A stretch of DNA of 55,483 nt from Bacteroidota bacterium (lineage in GTDB: Bacteria; Bacteroidota; Bacteroidia; Bacteroidales; UBA10428). Where the stretch lies: contig QKEH01000159.1 of the NCBI GenBank assembly GCA_003252385.1, forward strand, positions 1-55,483. The letters run 5' to 3'. The notes under the pieces are model-generated. The model made no database searches and was not told the DNA's origin. It saw only the letters and a list, made by a program, of their open reading frames with translations. The stretch's first letter is position 1, and each line of letters opens with the position of its first letter. Shown here piece by piece: positions 24,111-34,042 of the stretch. The translations under genes were made by a program, and so were the position numbers.

Positions 24111-25658
24111 TTAGTTGGGTTGTGCTACATCGGGGGCTATTAAATTCCGGGTGCGCTCGGGGTTTGCGACCCATAATTTCTGGATGGTTTCCTGAAGCGG
24201 TTCTTCCGGAACAATAACGGTTTCGGTACCCCAAAATTCATTGTCGGTGGCGGTTATTTGTTCGTACAGTACTTCATTGGGCTTGGCGGCATCGCGATAG
24301 CGGATTTTATCGAAATTTTCATCCGTTTTGCCGGTGATTACAAATTCGGTAGCAAAGTTATGTTGACTGGTTACTTTGTTTCCATTTTCATCTTTACGTC
24401 GTTTCCTGAGTTTAAGAGAAACCTCGCTGCGGGCGTAATAAAGGTTCCAAATGGCATCGTACTGGCGGTATTCCACCACATAACTTCCGTACCGGGGAGC
24501 AACACGGTATTCTTTTGGTGCCCGTTTTATAAGCCAGGTATAGGCAAGGGCTAAGCTACGCGGGTCTATTTGGAATTCGGCTCGTACAACTGCCAGCGAG
24601 ATCGCATCCAGGTAAATGACGCCATCGAATCCGATAAAATCGCGAGGTTCTTTAAAGTGAAAGGCTATGGAATAGGTTTGCCGGCCATTATACATTTGCT
24701 GTCGTAGGAATTCGTACTCGTAGTACTGCATGAATTCGGTATTCAGAAAGTTTACCCCGTATTTTATTATATCCAGTTGCAGCGTGTTGTACAGGCCTCC
24801 TTCCACCACCAGATTGATTTCCTGATCGTCGACCAGACTGTGTTCTTTCCGGCCTTTCTTGAGCTTGATCAGATCGTTTTCGTTGCTTAGATAGGGGGTT
24901 TTGTATATGTCAATTACTGCTTCGGAAAGAGAAATGTATTGATCGTTTTGGCGGGTAGTTTCCCGTATGAATGCAGTGAGCAGTTCGGGGTGGGAGGCAT
25001 AGTTTTGTTCTTTCTTCTCCAGTGCCAGGTAGAGCAGGTTGTAGGGGTCGTGAGGACGAACAATCAACTCGTTGATTTGGAACTTTTGAGGTTCCAATTG
25101 AATTTCAACCGAATTCACCAGAAATTTCTCGATACTGATGGACTGCTGATAGTAACCCAAACAGCTGACAACAATACTATCAACTCCCAGATCCATGGGA
25201 ATAAAAAAATTGAAGCGGCCTTCTGAATTAGTAATAGTTCCGGTGGTTTGATAAGGAATAAATACGTTAGCGTATGGGATTACCTTTTGGGTTTTGCCGC
25301 TTCGCACTACCCCGGAAATGCTGATCAGGTTTTTTCCGCGTGCATTGACCTGTACCAGGGGCGCCAGAATTAATTGTCCATCGTAGAGGTAGTACTGGAT
25401 GTCTTGTCCGTAGAACAGGGTGTCCAAAAGTTTTCGCAGCAGCATTTGCTCGTCGGGCAATCGGTATTTTCGCTCCGGAACAATAGCGCTGCTGTAGGCA
25501 AGGGGTACTTCGGTTGCTTGTTCAATATGGTATAAAAACTGCTGTACCGATAACTCCTGGGGAGGTATCGGTACATACTGCTGTAAAACTTGCTGAGCCC
25601 TGCTGCTGTTGGCCGGAAAAAGCAGTAAAAGGAGAAGGTATTTTACTGCACGGCTCAT
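24111..25658 (-). CDS. STN plus carboxypeptidase-regulatory domain protein without a TonB barrel
   Basis: A 515-residue exported protein. Signal peptide (YLLLLLLFPANSSRAQ); STN-like domain at about 35-100 (LSVQQFLYHIEQATEVPLAY), the domain that contacts FecR anti-sigma factors; then a carboxypeptidase-like regulatory domain at about 110-195 (ISGVVRSGKTQKVIPYANVF, SCLGYY). The remaining 300 residues are not a TonB plug or barrel; they look like a soluble beta-rich domain. Its start overlaps the FecR gene by four bases (ATGA), and ECF sigma and FecR genes precede it. It probably takes the receptor's place in this signalling unit. The sensed ligand is unknown. Confidence 0.82.
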   Translation of the reverse strand: MSRAVKYLLLLLLFPANSSRAQQVLQQYVPIPPQELSVQQFLYHIEQATEVPLAYSSAIVPERKYRLPDEQMLLRKLLDTLFYGQDIQYYLYDGQLILAPLVQVNARGKNLISISGVVRSGKTQKVIPYANVFIPYQTTGTITNSEGRFNFFIPMDLGVDSIVVSCLGYYQQSISIEKFLVNSVEIQLEPQKFQINELIVRPHDPYNLLYLALEKKEQNYASHPELLTAFIRETTRQNDQYISLSEAVIDIYKTPYLSNENDLIKLKKGRKEHSLVDDQEINLVVEGGLYNTLQLDIIKYGVNFLNTEFMQYYEYEFLRQQMYNGRQTYSIAFHFKEPRDFIGFDGVIYLDAISLAVVRAEFQIDPRSLALAYTWLIKRAPKEYRVAPRYGSYVVEYRQYDAIWNLYYARSEVSLKLRKRRKDENGNKVTSQHNFATEFVITGKTDENFDKIRYRDAAKPNEVLYEQITATDNEFWGTETVIVPEEPLQETIQKLWVANPERTRNLIAPDVAQPN

Positions 25659-26644
25659 TGTTTGCGCACAATGAGCTTATTGTCGGTGTGCACCAGTTTA
25701 ATATCTTCAACCACAAAGGAGTTGATCATGCCGAGCACCTGATCCAACGACTGCGAATTGCAGGTAATATTTATCGAATCCAGGAATTCTACCTGATCAT
25801 CGGTTTCCAGTTGCAGTTGATAGTGGTTGGCCAAAACCTTACATACGTTTTGTAAAGGTTCGTTATGGAAAACAAATTTTTTGGTTCGCCAGGTTAACGA
25901 GTTGGGATCGAATGAATTCAGATAGTCTATGCGTTTGTTGTCGGCATGAAATACCCCGGTGTTGTTGGTGGTAAGTTCCACCCGGTTATTGGTGTTTTCA
26001 TTTTCGTAGAATGCCACCTTGCCGCTAACTACACCCACGGTAATCAGATTGGAATCGGCGCGAATATCAAACTTGGTCCCCAATACTTCGACCACCGAGT
26101 TCAGGGTATGTACCTTGAAAGGTAGCTTCTCGTTGCGGGCTACTTCAAAAAAGGCTTGTCCTTCCAGAATAATATCGCGATTGGCACCTCCAAAGTGGTT
26201 GGTGCGGATGATCTTGGAATTTTTATTCAGGGTAACCGTACTTCCATCGGGAAGTTCCACGGTTCGGATTTCGGCTCCGGATGCCAACTCAAAATACTGG
26301 GTATTGGCGTTGGAGCTGGTGTGTAGGATACGGGCAAAAAATACGGCCAGTCCTGCGGCAAAAATCAAAATAGCCGCAATTCTCAGAAAATAGCTTCGGA
26401 AAGGTATGGTTTTCGATTTCTGATCAAAACCCATTCGTTTCCTTACTTTTATCCAGTCTTCCTGGGTATCTATTTCCTGATACTCACTCAGCTTTGCCGA
26501 TTTCTCCCACACATCGAGGTATTTCTCAAACTCCAAACGGTCGGGTCCATCACTTTTTATGATCTTATCTATCATTTCTTTATTCTTGTCCGTATCAAGC
26601 ACGTATTGCGTTAGCTGTTCTGCTGAAAATTTTATCGGTTTCAT
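25655..26644 (-). CDS. FecR-type anti-sigma factor
   Basis: A 329-residue inner-membrane regulator that binds an ECF sigma factor and is relieved by a signal from the outer membrane. One transmembrane helix (LRIAAILIFAAGLAVFFARI) near residue 90 separates a cytoplasmic N-terminal region from a periplasmic FecR domain with TVELPDGSTVTLNKNSKI and GQAFFEVARNEKLPFKVHT. A DUF4974-like C-terminal part follows (NEPLQNVCKVLANHYQLQLE). It lies between the ECF sigma gene and the STN gene. I take the ATG at 26644 over a longer upstream frame. Confidence 0.9.
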   Translation of the reverse strand: MKPIKFSAEQLTQYVLDTDKNKEMIDKIIKSDGPDRLEFEKYLDVWEKSAKLSEYQEIDTQEDWIKVRKRMGFDQKSKTIPFRSYFLRIAAILIFAAGLAVFFARILHTSSNANTQYFELASGAEIRTVELPDGSTVTLNKNSKIIRTNHFGGANRDIILEGQAFFEVARNEKLPFKVHTLNSVVEVLGTKFDIRADSNLITVGVVSGKVAFYENENTNNRVELTTNNTGVFHADNKRIDYLNSFDPNSLTWRTKKFVFHNEPLQNVCKVLANHYQLQLETDDQVEFLDSINITCNSQSLDQVLGMINSFVVEDIKLVHTDNKLIVRKQ

Positions 26645-26775
26645 AGTGTTTGATCTGTTCAGATTAAACGGCATGATCCAAAATAATTACTTTCGTAAAA
26701 TGAGTAACCCTCCGGAGTTAACGAATAATTACTTGTACTATGCTTGTGTTTTTTATAATATACTTTTTATACCAA

Positions 26776-27384
26776 TTACTGCCAGTGTTTAAGTAAAGTA
26801 AAAATTACTATGGCACCGGCTGCCATAAAGGGATCCAGTTTTATTCGCAGTATTTTGAGTGCCTTGCTGATTTGTGTTTCCACAGTTCTTTTGGAAAGGC
26901 TCAAAAGTTCGGCGATTTCATCGTTGGTTTTGCCCTCGAAGCGGTTGAGTTTAAATATTTCCTGACAACGAGCGGGTAAGTCGCCAATTGCCTTGAAAAG
27001 AGCATGTTCAAGCTCTGATTTGTCCACCTCCTGTTCAATTGAACTTTCATGTTCTGCCTGCGATTTGATTACAAATTCGGCATACTTCGTTCGCGTTTTT
27101 TGTGCCTGAATATAATTAATGCAACGGTTATGAACCGAGCGGAACAGATACGATTTCAGCGAAGTGTTTATAGACAGGCTATCGTGTTTTTCGTAAAGAT
27201 GAACAAAAAAGTCCTGAACTATTTCTTTGGCTACTTCCAGTTCGTCTACATATTTTTTTGCGAAAATGGTAAGTTTCGGATAGTACTCATTGAATAGCAA
27301 CTCGTAAGCTCCTTCGTTTCCATTACGGAGCTGGTTTATAAGGTAATTTTTAGAATCGTGGGTTGTAAAAGGGTTGTCTCTCAT
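26776..27384 (-). CDS. ECF sigma factor, FecI-like
   Basis: A 202-residue RNA polymerase sigma factor. Region 2 appears as GNEGAYELLFNEYYPKLTIF and EIVQDFFVHLYEK; region 4 as LPARCQEIFKLNRFEGKTND followed by SLSKRTVETQISKALKILR. A hydrophobic tail (GAIVIFTLLKHW) ends the protein, as in many Bacteroidota members. The ATG at 27384 is preferred to an in-frame GTG five codons earlier. It is followed by FecR and the STN gene, forming a cell-surface signalling unit. Confidence 0.92.
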   Translation of the reverse strand: MRDNPFTTHDSKNYLINQLRNGNEGAYELLFNEYYPKLTIFAKKYVDELEVAKEIVQDFFVHLYEKHDSLSINTSLKSYLFRSVHNRCINYIQAQKTRTKYAEFVIKSQAEHESSIEQEVDKSELEHALFKAIGDLPARCQEIFKLNRFEGKTNDEIAELLSLSKRTVETQISKALKILRIKLDPFMAAGAIVIFTLLKHWQ

Positions 27385-27467
27385 ACCTGTACCAATCACC
27401 TGGTTACTTTACTGACCATTTAGGACAGGGTAACACGTATGGCAAAATAAAGTTTGTACTAAAAATT

Positions 27468-29510
27468 TTAATCCTCGTACGAGTCAAGCATTCTGATTTT
27501 ATCCTTGAGCTGTTCAATTTTATGTTTAGCGTCTTCAATTTTATGACGTACATCGCGGATCATGGCTTCGGCATTTTTGGAGTTGGCAAAGAAACCAATA
27601 TTATTTTCCCAGAGGGTGATATCGTTTTCGAGTTGCTTCATTTTGGTGAAACACTTGTCACGTTCCACATTCATCCGACGGTCGGAGTTGGTCTTGGACT
27701 TCATGCCTTCCAGGCGATTGCGGAATTTAATCAGCGATTTGCGGTCGTCATCCACTTTTAACTGATCGAACTTGTTATTGATGGCTGCACGGTAGTGTTC
27801 CTGTATTTCGTTTTTAAGCTGTATGGGAACAAAACCAATCTCTGACCACCTGCGTTGGAAATCTTTGAGCGATTTCAGGTTCTTTTCCACGTCGCTGGAG
27901 AATTCGTATTTTTCTATTTCTTCAATCAGCTGTTTCTTCTTGTTCATGTTGTCTTCGTACGAACTGTCGATATTATCGTAGAAAGCAGCTTTGTTATTAA
28001 AGAAAGTGTCGCAGGCAGCACGGAAACGTTTCCATATTTTATCGGAGTTTTTGGAATTTACCGGACCAATGGCTTTCCATTTCTTTTGTAAGGCAATAAA
28101 TTCCGCGGTGGTTTTTTTCCAGTCGGTACTGTTCATGATGGCTTCGGCCTGCATGCACAATTCCGTTTTAAGCTGGTAGTTGTTCGACTGTTCCTCGCGA
28201 TTCTGCGAATAAAACTCCCGTTTCTGTACAAAGAAGGCATCGCATGCTTTGCGGAATCGGTCGTAGATTTGGGTGTTGTATTTTTTAGGGGCGAAACCAA
28301 TGGTTTTCCAAACTTCCTGAAGGGCTACAAAGTCCTTGGAGTTTTTCTCCCAATCGGAATGATTGTCGGGGTTCTCGGCGAGTATGGCCTCTGCGCGTTC
28401 GCACAAAACCAGTTTTTCATCGTAATTTTTCTTTTGTTGCTGTTTAAGTTCTACGAAGTATTCCTGGTGTTTTTTATTGATATTAGCGGTAACCTCTTTG
28501 AAACGCTCCCACATCTCGGCACGTTTGTCGGCCGGAATAGGGCCGATTTCGCGCCATTGGTCATGCAGTTTCTGGAGTTTTCGGAATGCATCGACTACCG
28601 AGGGTTCCAGCAAAAGCTCTTCTGCCAGTTCGCAAAGCCTTATTTTGGCGTCGAGGTTCTTTCTGAAGTCCAGGTCGCGAAGTTCTTTGTTGATTTTTAT
28701 ATAATCGTAAAACCCTTCTACCTGATAATGGTAGGAATCCCACAATTCTTTGATGCTTTGCTGGGGAACCGGCCCTATATCGCGCCATTGGTTTTGTAAA
28801 TCGCGAAATTCATGAAAAGTCTTGTTTAAGGATTCCTGACTGGTAACCAGTTCTTTTATTTTTTCTATAATCTCGTACTTCTTCCGAAGATTATTTTCTT
28901 TCTCATCTTCCTGTTTTTGAGAAATATCGCTTCGCAGGTTGCGGTATTTATTGAGGAGTTCTTTCAACTCTGCTTCAACCGGGGTTTCCTCCACTTTAAA
29001 ATCCTGTATTGCTCCACCCTCGGTTAAGAATTGCTGCCTGATTTCATCAATTTCGGCTTTGTGCTTTTTGTAAAAGTGGGTTTTTATCTGATCGATCTCT
29101 CTCTTTATTTCAATAATATGCCCCGAGTTAATAAGATCCTTAAGCACTTTCACTAAATCCTCTTTGGAAAGTTTAGCATAATCGATCGCTTCAGGCACGT
29201 ACCTGGGGGTGTTGTCGTGTTTTTCGGGCTGCTCTTTGTCCGGTTCGTCGGGGTGCTCTTCCTCCAGGTCGTTGGTTAGGTCCTCGGAGAACGACCCGGT
29301 TGGAATCGTAGGGTCGGCAGTCGATACGGGGGTGCTGTGCATGGGGAGTTCCTCCGGAATGGCTTCATCAGAAGGCGGAGGCGCTTCGTGCGTGTTATCG
29401 GTCGGTTGGGAAGCCGAAACGGGTTGTGAATGGGAGGTCGTATTTTCGGAATTATCGTTAATTCCGCATTGTTCATTCTGAACAGAGTCTTTAGAATCGT
29501 TAGTTATCAT
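27468..29510 (-). CDS. DUF349-repeat protein
   Basis: A 680-residue cytoplasmic protein found widely in Bacteroidota. The first 130 residues are acidic, Pro/Ser/Glu-rich and probably disordered. The rest holds about five helical DUF349 repeats, each with a W-K/R-x-I-G-P/F motif (QWRDIGPVPQ, QWREIGPIPA, VWKTIGFAPKK, KWKAIGPVN, RWSEIGFVP), then a coiled-coil tail. The DUF349 function is not established. The start is the ATG at 29510, favoured over an upstream in-frame codon seven residues earlier. Confidence 0.9.
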   Translation of the reverse strand: MITNDSKDSVQNEQCGINDNSENTTSHSQPVSASQPTDNTHEAPPPSDEAIPEELPMHSTPVSTADPTIPTGSFSEDLTNDLEEEHPDEPDKEQPEKHDNTPRYVPEAIDYAKLSKEDLVKVLKDLINSGHIIEIKREIDQIKTHFYKKHKAEIDEIRQQFLTEGGAIQDFKVEETPVEAELKELLNKYRNLRSDISQKQEDEKENNLRKKYEIIEKIKELVTSQESLNKTFHEFRDLQNQWRDIGPVPQQSIKELWDSYHYQVEGFYDYIKINKELRDLDFRKNLDAKIRLCELAEELLLEPSVVDAFRKLQKLHDQWREIGPIPADKRAEMWERFKEVTANINKKHQEYFVELKQQQKKNYDEKLVLCERAEAILAENPDNHSDWEKNSKDFVALQEVWKTIGFAPKKYNTQIYDRFRKACDAFFVQKREFYSQNREEQSNNYQLKTELCMQAEAIMNSTDWKKTTAEFIALQKKWKAIGPVNSKNSDKIWKRFRAACDTFFNNKAAFYDNIDSSYEDNMNKKKQLIEEIEKYEFSSDVEKNLKSLKDFQRRWSEIGFVPIQLKNEIQEHYRAAINNKFDQLKVDDDRKSLIKFRNRLEGMKSKTNSDRRMNVERDKCFTKMKQLENDITLWENNIGFFANSKNAEAMIRDVRHKIEDAKHKIEQLKDKIRMLDSYED

Positions 29511-29677
29511 GGCGCAAGCTTTGAATTCCACAAGGTGCTTTTCCTCCTACGAAAATAGAGATTAACCTGTAATAGTACAATGTTTTTATGGGTGTTGCCT
29601 GGTTTTTTCAGAATATTGCTTGTTTGGCAGGCTGGTTACCACGGAACAGGTGTGTTTTCAGGATAAGGGAAGAGTGT

Positions 29678-29685
29678 TACCTTTG
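29678..29685 (+). promoter_or_regulatory. -7 promoter element of trmD
   Basis: TACCTTTG matches TAnnTTTG, 15 bases before the trmD ATG at 29701. A T-rich stretch about 20 bases upstream could serve as the -33 part. Confidence 0.5.
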
Positions 29686-29700
29686 CGAAAAATTGCAACC

Positions 29701-30387
29701 ATGCGCATAGATATTCTTACCGTGTTACCGGAATTGTTAGACAGTCCGTTGAATCATTCGATCCTTAAACGAGCTGTTGCCAGCGGCGTGGCCGAGTTGG
29801 TGGTGCACAATATCCGCGACTATTCTACCCAAAAGCATCAACAGGTCGATGATTATTCGTTTGGGGGAGGCGCCGGAATGGTGTTGGCCATTGAGCCTAT
29901 TGACCGGTTGCTGACGAAGCTGAAAGGTGAAAGAACGTACGATGAGATTATTTTTATGACTCCCGATGGGGAACGTTTTAATCAGCCAATTGCCAACGGA
30001 CTTTCCATTCTCAATAATATTATTATTCTTTGCGGACACTATAAGGGTATCGATCAGCGGATACGGGAGCATTTAATAACCCGGGAAATTTCCATTGGCG
30101 ACTACGTGTTAACGGGAGGGGAACTGGCCGCAGCCATTGTAGCCGATGCTGTAATCCGTCTGTTGCCGGGAGCTATTTCCGACGAAACTTCGGCGTTGAT
30201 GGATAGTTTTCAGGATCATTTACTGGCACCACCGGTATATACCCGGCCGGCAGAATACAAGGGATGGAAAGTGCCCGATATTCTTCTTTCGGGAAATCAC
30301 AAGGGCATTGAGGCATGGCGGCACGACCAGTCGGTTGAGCGAACCAAACGACTGCGGCCCGATTTGTTTGAAGGAAATCCTCAATAA
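29701..30387 (+). CDS. trmD: tRNA (guanine-37-N1)-methyltransferase
   Basis: A 228-residue SPOUT-family enzyme that methylates G37 of tRNAs with SAM and prevents frameshifting. Visible motifs are [13 protein letters not shown] at the start, [14 protein letters not shown] near 55, [18 protein letters not shown], and the trefoil-knot [16 protein letters not shown]-terminal region with [20 protein letters not shown] completes the domain. It is monocistronic and converges with the HdeD-like gene, 25 bases away. Start is fixed at the ATG at 29701 by the conserved N terminus. Confidence 0.97.
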   Translation: MRIDILTVLPELLDSPLNHSILKRAVASGVAELVVHNIRDYSTQKHQQVDDYSFGGGAGMVLAIEPIDRLLTKLKGERTYDEIIFMTPDGERFNQPIANGLSILNNIIILCGHYKGIDQRIREHLITREISIGDYVLTGGELAAAIVADAVIRLLPGAISDETSALMDSFQDHLLAPPVYTRPAEYKGWKVPDILLSGNHKGIEAWRHDQSVERTKRLRPDLFEGNPQ

Positions 30388-30412
30388 CCGGAGAGGAAAA
30401 CCCGGGAGGTGT

Positions 30413-30952
30413 TTAGAGGTATATGTTGCGCAGCAAGCGCGAGGTGTATACCAGAATTAGGCCAAAAAGGATACAGGCGGCTCCAATGGTAGCCCCCATT
30501 GCGAAACGGGTATAGAACGGATTGATAAATGCCAACACTGCAAAACCAATAGAAAAAACTCCGGCTATTAACATAGACCACCAGCGATCCATATACGTGG
30601 CCATGCGCACAGAAGTGAGTATTTGAACGATGCCAATCCCAAAGGCCCAGAGTGCCAGGAAGATCAGAAAGAAAGCCTTGGCAAAATCGGTTTCCAGAAT
30701 AAAGAAAGTGCCCAGGGTGATATCAATCAGACCTTCGATTAACCAAAGCCTCCACCGTGGATTGTTCTTTTTGTGCAAAAACGCCCCGGAAAAAATCATG
30801 ATTCCCGAAGCAATTACAATGCCTCCGAAGCTAATTACCAGCGATGTTTTGATTAGAGGGTATTGTTTAATAAGTAAGACCATGCCAAAGCCTATGGCCA
30901 GTAAGCCTTTAAGTGTCAGGAGCCACCAATTCTTAAAAAGTCGAAATTCCAT
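30413..30952 (-). CDS. HdeD-family (DUF308) membrane protein
   Basis: A 179-residue inner-membrane protein with about six hydrophobic helices in the HdeD/DUF308 pattern: LLAIGFGMVLLI, LVISFGGIVIASGIMIF, IDITLGTFFILE, FLIFLALWAFGIGIVQI, SMLIAGVFSIGFAVLAFINP and a final TIGAACILFGLILVYTSRLL. HdeD is linked to acid resistance in E. coli, but the role here is unknown. It is a single gene with its own start region at 30953-31149, in which no further feature is recognised. Confidence 0.85.
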   Translation of the reverse strand: MEFRLFKNWWLLTLKGLLAIGFGMVLLIKQYPLIKTSLVISFGGIVIASGIMIFSGAFLHKKNNPRWRLWLIEGLIDITLGTFFILETDFAKAFFLIFLALWAFGIGIVQILTSVRMATYMDRWWSMLIAGVFSIGFAVLAFINPFYTRFAMGATIGAACILFGLILVYTSRLLRNIYL

Positions 30953-31149
30953 TATATTGCTTCTTACTTGTTAAAAGTAGGAAAAAAAGACGGCAAAAAC
31001 TCTGGTGCCTTTCTATTAAAGAGCTTTCCAACCAATCCGGAGCTGCTGGTTTAATGCGCAATGAGGCGGCCACCTGTCTGTAAAGCCTGTATTTGTGGGC
31101 GTAATCCGGGCAAATCGCAGCTCTGACCGGGTTGTTAATAAAAAGAAAT

Positions 31150-34026
31150 TCAAGGTCTGTTTTTTCGCAGGCAAATGGTGCTGTAGGGGCAGTATTGACA
31201 GTTTTTCTCGTTGCCGGTTTGTTCGAATGGTATCTTTTCGTTGAACAGTTCTTCGAGTAACTGTATCAGTTTTTCTTGAAAAACGGGAGCGTAATCGGCA
31301 TAGGATCTCACGGGAGTTTTGCTGTGACTGATTCCGGGGGCAAAGTCGGGATTCTCAATGCCGCGGAGGAAAAACAGTTGAGGCAGGAGGTTGTGGCGAT
31401 ATTCCGGCTGGTCAAGTATCCAACAGTACATCAGGCTTTGGAAAACGGCATCGGTTTTATGAGTTTTTTCCGGGGCAAACAGATCCTGAATACCTTCGAA
31501 TGACGCCTTTTTTGTTCCAGTTTTATAATCGATCACCCGCAGATTGCCATCCTTTTCATCGAGCCGGTCAATATACCCGCCAATGGACACCTGCTTTCCT
31601 GAGGGTAAGAGCAGGGTTCGGCTGAATAATTTTTCCAGAGCACGGAGGGTAAAAGGGGTGTTCCTGCTGTCGTAACGGATCAGCCCTTTGATATACCGTT
31701 CAATCACGGAGCGAACGATCAGGTCGCGCCCCTTGAAATTTAAAACACTTCCGGCTTCCTGGTGGAAATAGTCTTCGGCAAAGGCCGTGTCAATAGCCCG
31801 GGTAATGCGCTCCGAATCGTTCAAAAGAGCGCTGAGCCTGGATGTGTCCAGTGGTTGGTCAATATAGTCCTTATACAGCAGTGATGCTGCTTTGTGCAGT
31901 ATGCTTCCGAAGACATTGGCTTCTACTTCTTCGCTGATTTGTTCGGGTTCCCGCATCTTCTGTATGTAGCGGAAATAGAACTTTAGCGGGCATTGCAGGT
32001 AACAGATCAGGGCGCTGGGCGATAGTGTTTTTGTTCCGCAGGGGCGCAGGTACTCGTTTAGCAGGGCAAGCTGTCCGGTGCTTTTTTCGGCCTTGCAGCT
32101 GTTCACCGAAAGCGGTTCTATCCGGTATCCTAGATTGTGATGTGTTATGGGGGTGGTTTGGGTGAAACGTAATTGCTGAAGGTACCTGCTGGGTTCGCCT
32201 TTTTGAAGTCCTTCCGTTTTGGTGTGATATACCAGTACAATATTTCGGGAACGGTGCAGCAAGCGATAGAAGTAGTAACTGAAAATAGCATCCTGATGTT
32301 TTTGGGTGGGCAGTTTAAAGCCTTCGCGCAGCGCATAGGGAATCAGCGATGGGGCACCACTGCTTTTGGGAAAGTTACCTTCATTCATGGACAGAATAAT
32401 CAGGTTTTCGAAATCGAGGGTGCGGGTTTCGAGCACTCCCATTACCTGGAGCCCTTCCAAAGGTTCTCCGGAAAAGGGTACCGAAATACCCTGGAGTATT
32501 TTTCGAAAGAGTTGTAATACAGTGGGAAAGCTCATGGAAATGGGGGTTTCCTCCATCAGTGCCTCAAAACGAAGCAGCACCTTGTGGGTTTGGAACAACA
32601 ATTCGGCATCCCATTGGTTCTTGGGGGTGGCTTCCTGAGCGTGTGGCAGGTTTTGGGCCAAAAGTTCGACAATCCGGCGAAGGTAACTTCCGAAGTGTTT
32701 GGGCGAATCTACCGATTGGAGTACCGCCTGCAACAAGGGGTGGGCTCCCGGCACGCTTTCCGGGTCGATATAAATGCGGTTGGTTAGTCGGCATTGTTGC
32801 AGGAACTCTGAAAAATCGGTCGATTGGGCTACCGTATGTACCAGCTCGTGTTGAAATACATTTATAAAATCGCGGTGATAGTACCAGTAGGAAGAACCGG
32901 ATTCGGAGGGCTTTCTGCGGTTGGCCTGCAGGTCGGTCAGGGCACTGATCAGGCTGTAAAGCGGCGAGTCGATAAGGGGGTAGCCCATAGAAATGTTGAT
33001 GCGGGCAGCCTGGTCGGGCAGGGAGTTGACCACCGGGAGCAGTAGATTTTCGTCGGCCAGTACCAACGCGGTTTGTAGCGGCGATGCAATGGTCTCGGCA
33101 CCTAATATTTGCAGACTATGGTTAATGGCCTTGGCTTGTGCCAATGCTGCGGGAACCGATAGTGTATGAATGTGTTGCCCGGGAGGCGGCGGACACGGGG
33201 TGGCCGTAAAGTCGGCGGGTTGGGGGTAGCGTTGTACGTACTTACGTAGAAAAAAACCAGCTTCGTGCTTCTCGTTGTGGAGGTAATTCTCGGCAAAATC
33301 CCAGAAAAACAGGGCATTGCCCTGCTTGAGAAACTGGTCGAACAGGAGTTCTTCGGAATAGTTTAATGCGTTGAAACCTGCAAAAACCAGCTGTTTGGTA
33401 AATACGTCTGGAAGGGAGTCGCTATGTAGCCGATTGATTCCTTGTCGATAGGCTTTGCCTTCATAGCCTATCGATTCCGAATCGAGTACTTCATTAAAAC
33501 GCAGGTAGATCTTGTGCAAGGCATCCCATAGGGTAATGAAGTCCTGTTTCTCGTGCGAGTTGGCCGAACGGTTTACAAGGTCCCAAAAGTTACGGAGTAA
33601 TTGCAATTGTTCGTCGCTTAACACTCCGGTCATGTCGTCCAGGTTCTTTATGTCTTTCAGGTTTTTAAACAATTTGTCGGCCGGCACCTGGTATTTGTCT
33701 ATGTCATCGAAATCGGCCAGAATCATTTCGCAGTAGAAATAGAACGAATCAAAAGGTTCCGTAGAGTGGGTAATTTCACGAAATACCTGAAAGAGTTTGA
33801 ATAACAGGGTGAGCGGATCGGCAACCTGCAGGCCGCTCAATTTCTGAACAAAATCGTTGATGGTGAAGAACTGTGGTGCCCATAGGGGGACGTTAGTTTG
33901 TTTCGACAGGAAATGGTTGAAAAACAAACGAGCCCGTCGATTGGGAAATACCAGGAGGGTGTTCCGGAAATCGCCTTGGTTTTTTCGGTAGAGATAATTT
34001 GCTACATCTTGTAAGAAGTACTCCAT
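31150..34026 (-). CDS. AddB-like PD-(D/E)XK exonuclease subunit
   Basis: A 958-residue protein, probably the second subunit of an AddAB-type helicase-nuclease that resects double-strand breaks. The N-terminal helicase-like half begins with LLVFPNRRARLFFNHFL. The C-terminal nuclease has IGGYIDRLDEKDGNLRVIDYKTG. An iron-sulphur cluster is indicated by CPLKFYFRY near residue 680 and CQYCPYSTIC in the last 20 residues, the split four-cysteine arrangement of AddB and Cas4-type nucleases. It is third in the operon with the AddA-like helicase and the radical SAM gene. A Bacteroidota-specific variant is likely, so I do not give a gene symbol. Confidence 0.85.
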   Translation of the reverse strand: MEYFLQDVANYLYRKNQGDFRNTLLVFPNRRARLFFNHFLSKQTNVPLWAPQFFTINDFVQKLSGLQVADPLTLLFKLFQVFREITHSTEPFDSFYFYCEMILADFDDIDKYQVPADKLFKNLKDIKNLDDMTGVLSDEQLQLLRNFWDLVNRSANSHEKQDFITLWDALHKIYLRFNEVLDSESIGYEGKAYRQGINRLHSDSLPDVFTKQLVFAGFNALNYSEELLFDQFLKQGNALFFWDFAENYLHNEKHEAGFFLRKYVQRYPQPADFTATPCPPPPGQHIHTLSVPAALAQAKAINHSLQILGAETIASPLQTALVLADENLLLPVVNSLPDQAARINISMGYPLIDSPLYSLISALTDLQANRRKPSESGSSYWYYHRDFINVFQHELVHTVAQSTDFSEFLQQCRLTNRIYIDPESVPGAHPLLQAVLQSVDSPKHFGSYLRRIVELLAQNLPHAQEATPKNQWDAELLFQTHKVLLRFEALMEETPISMSFPTVLQLFRKILQGISVPFSGEPLEGLQVMGVLETRTLDFENLIILSMNEGNFPKSSGAPSLIPYALREGFKLPTQKHQDAIFSYYFYRLLHRSRNIVLVYHTKTEGLQKGEPSRYLQQLRFTQTTPITHHNLGYRIEPLSVNSCKAEKSTGQLALLNEYLRPCGTKTLSPSALICYLQCPLKFYFRYIQKMREPEQISEEVEANVFGSILHKAASLLYKDYIDQPLDTSRLSALLNDSERITRAIDTAFAEDYFHQEAGSVLNFKGRDLIVRSVIERYIKGLIRYDSRNTPFTLRALEKLFSRTLLLPSGKQVSIGGYIDRLDEKDGNLRVIDYKTGTKKASFEGIQDLFAPEKTHKTDAVFQSLMYCWILDQPEYRHNLLPQLFFLRGIENPDFAPGISHSKTPVRSYADYAPVFQEKLIQLLEELFNEKIPFEQTGNEKNCQYCPYSTICLRKNRP

Positions 34027-34042
34027 AAGTTACGGGTGTAGT

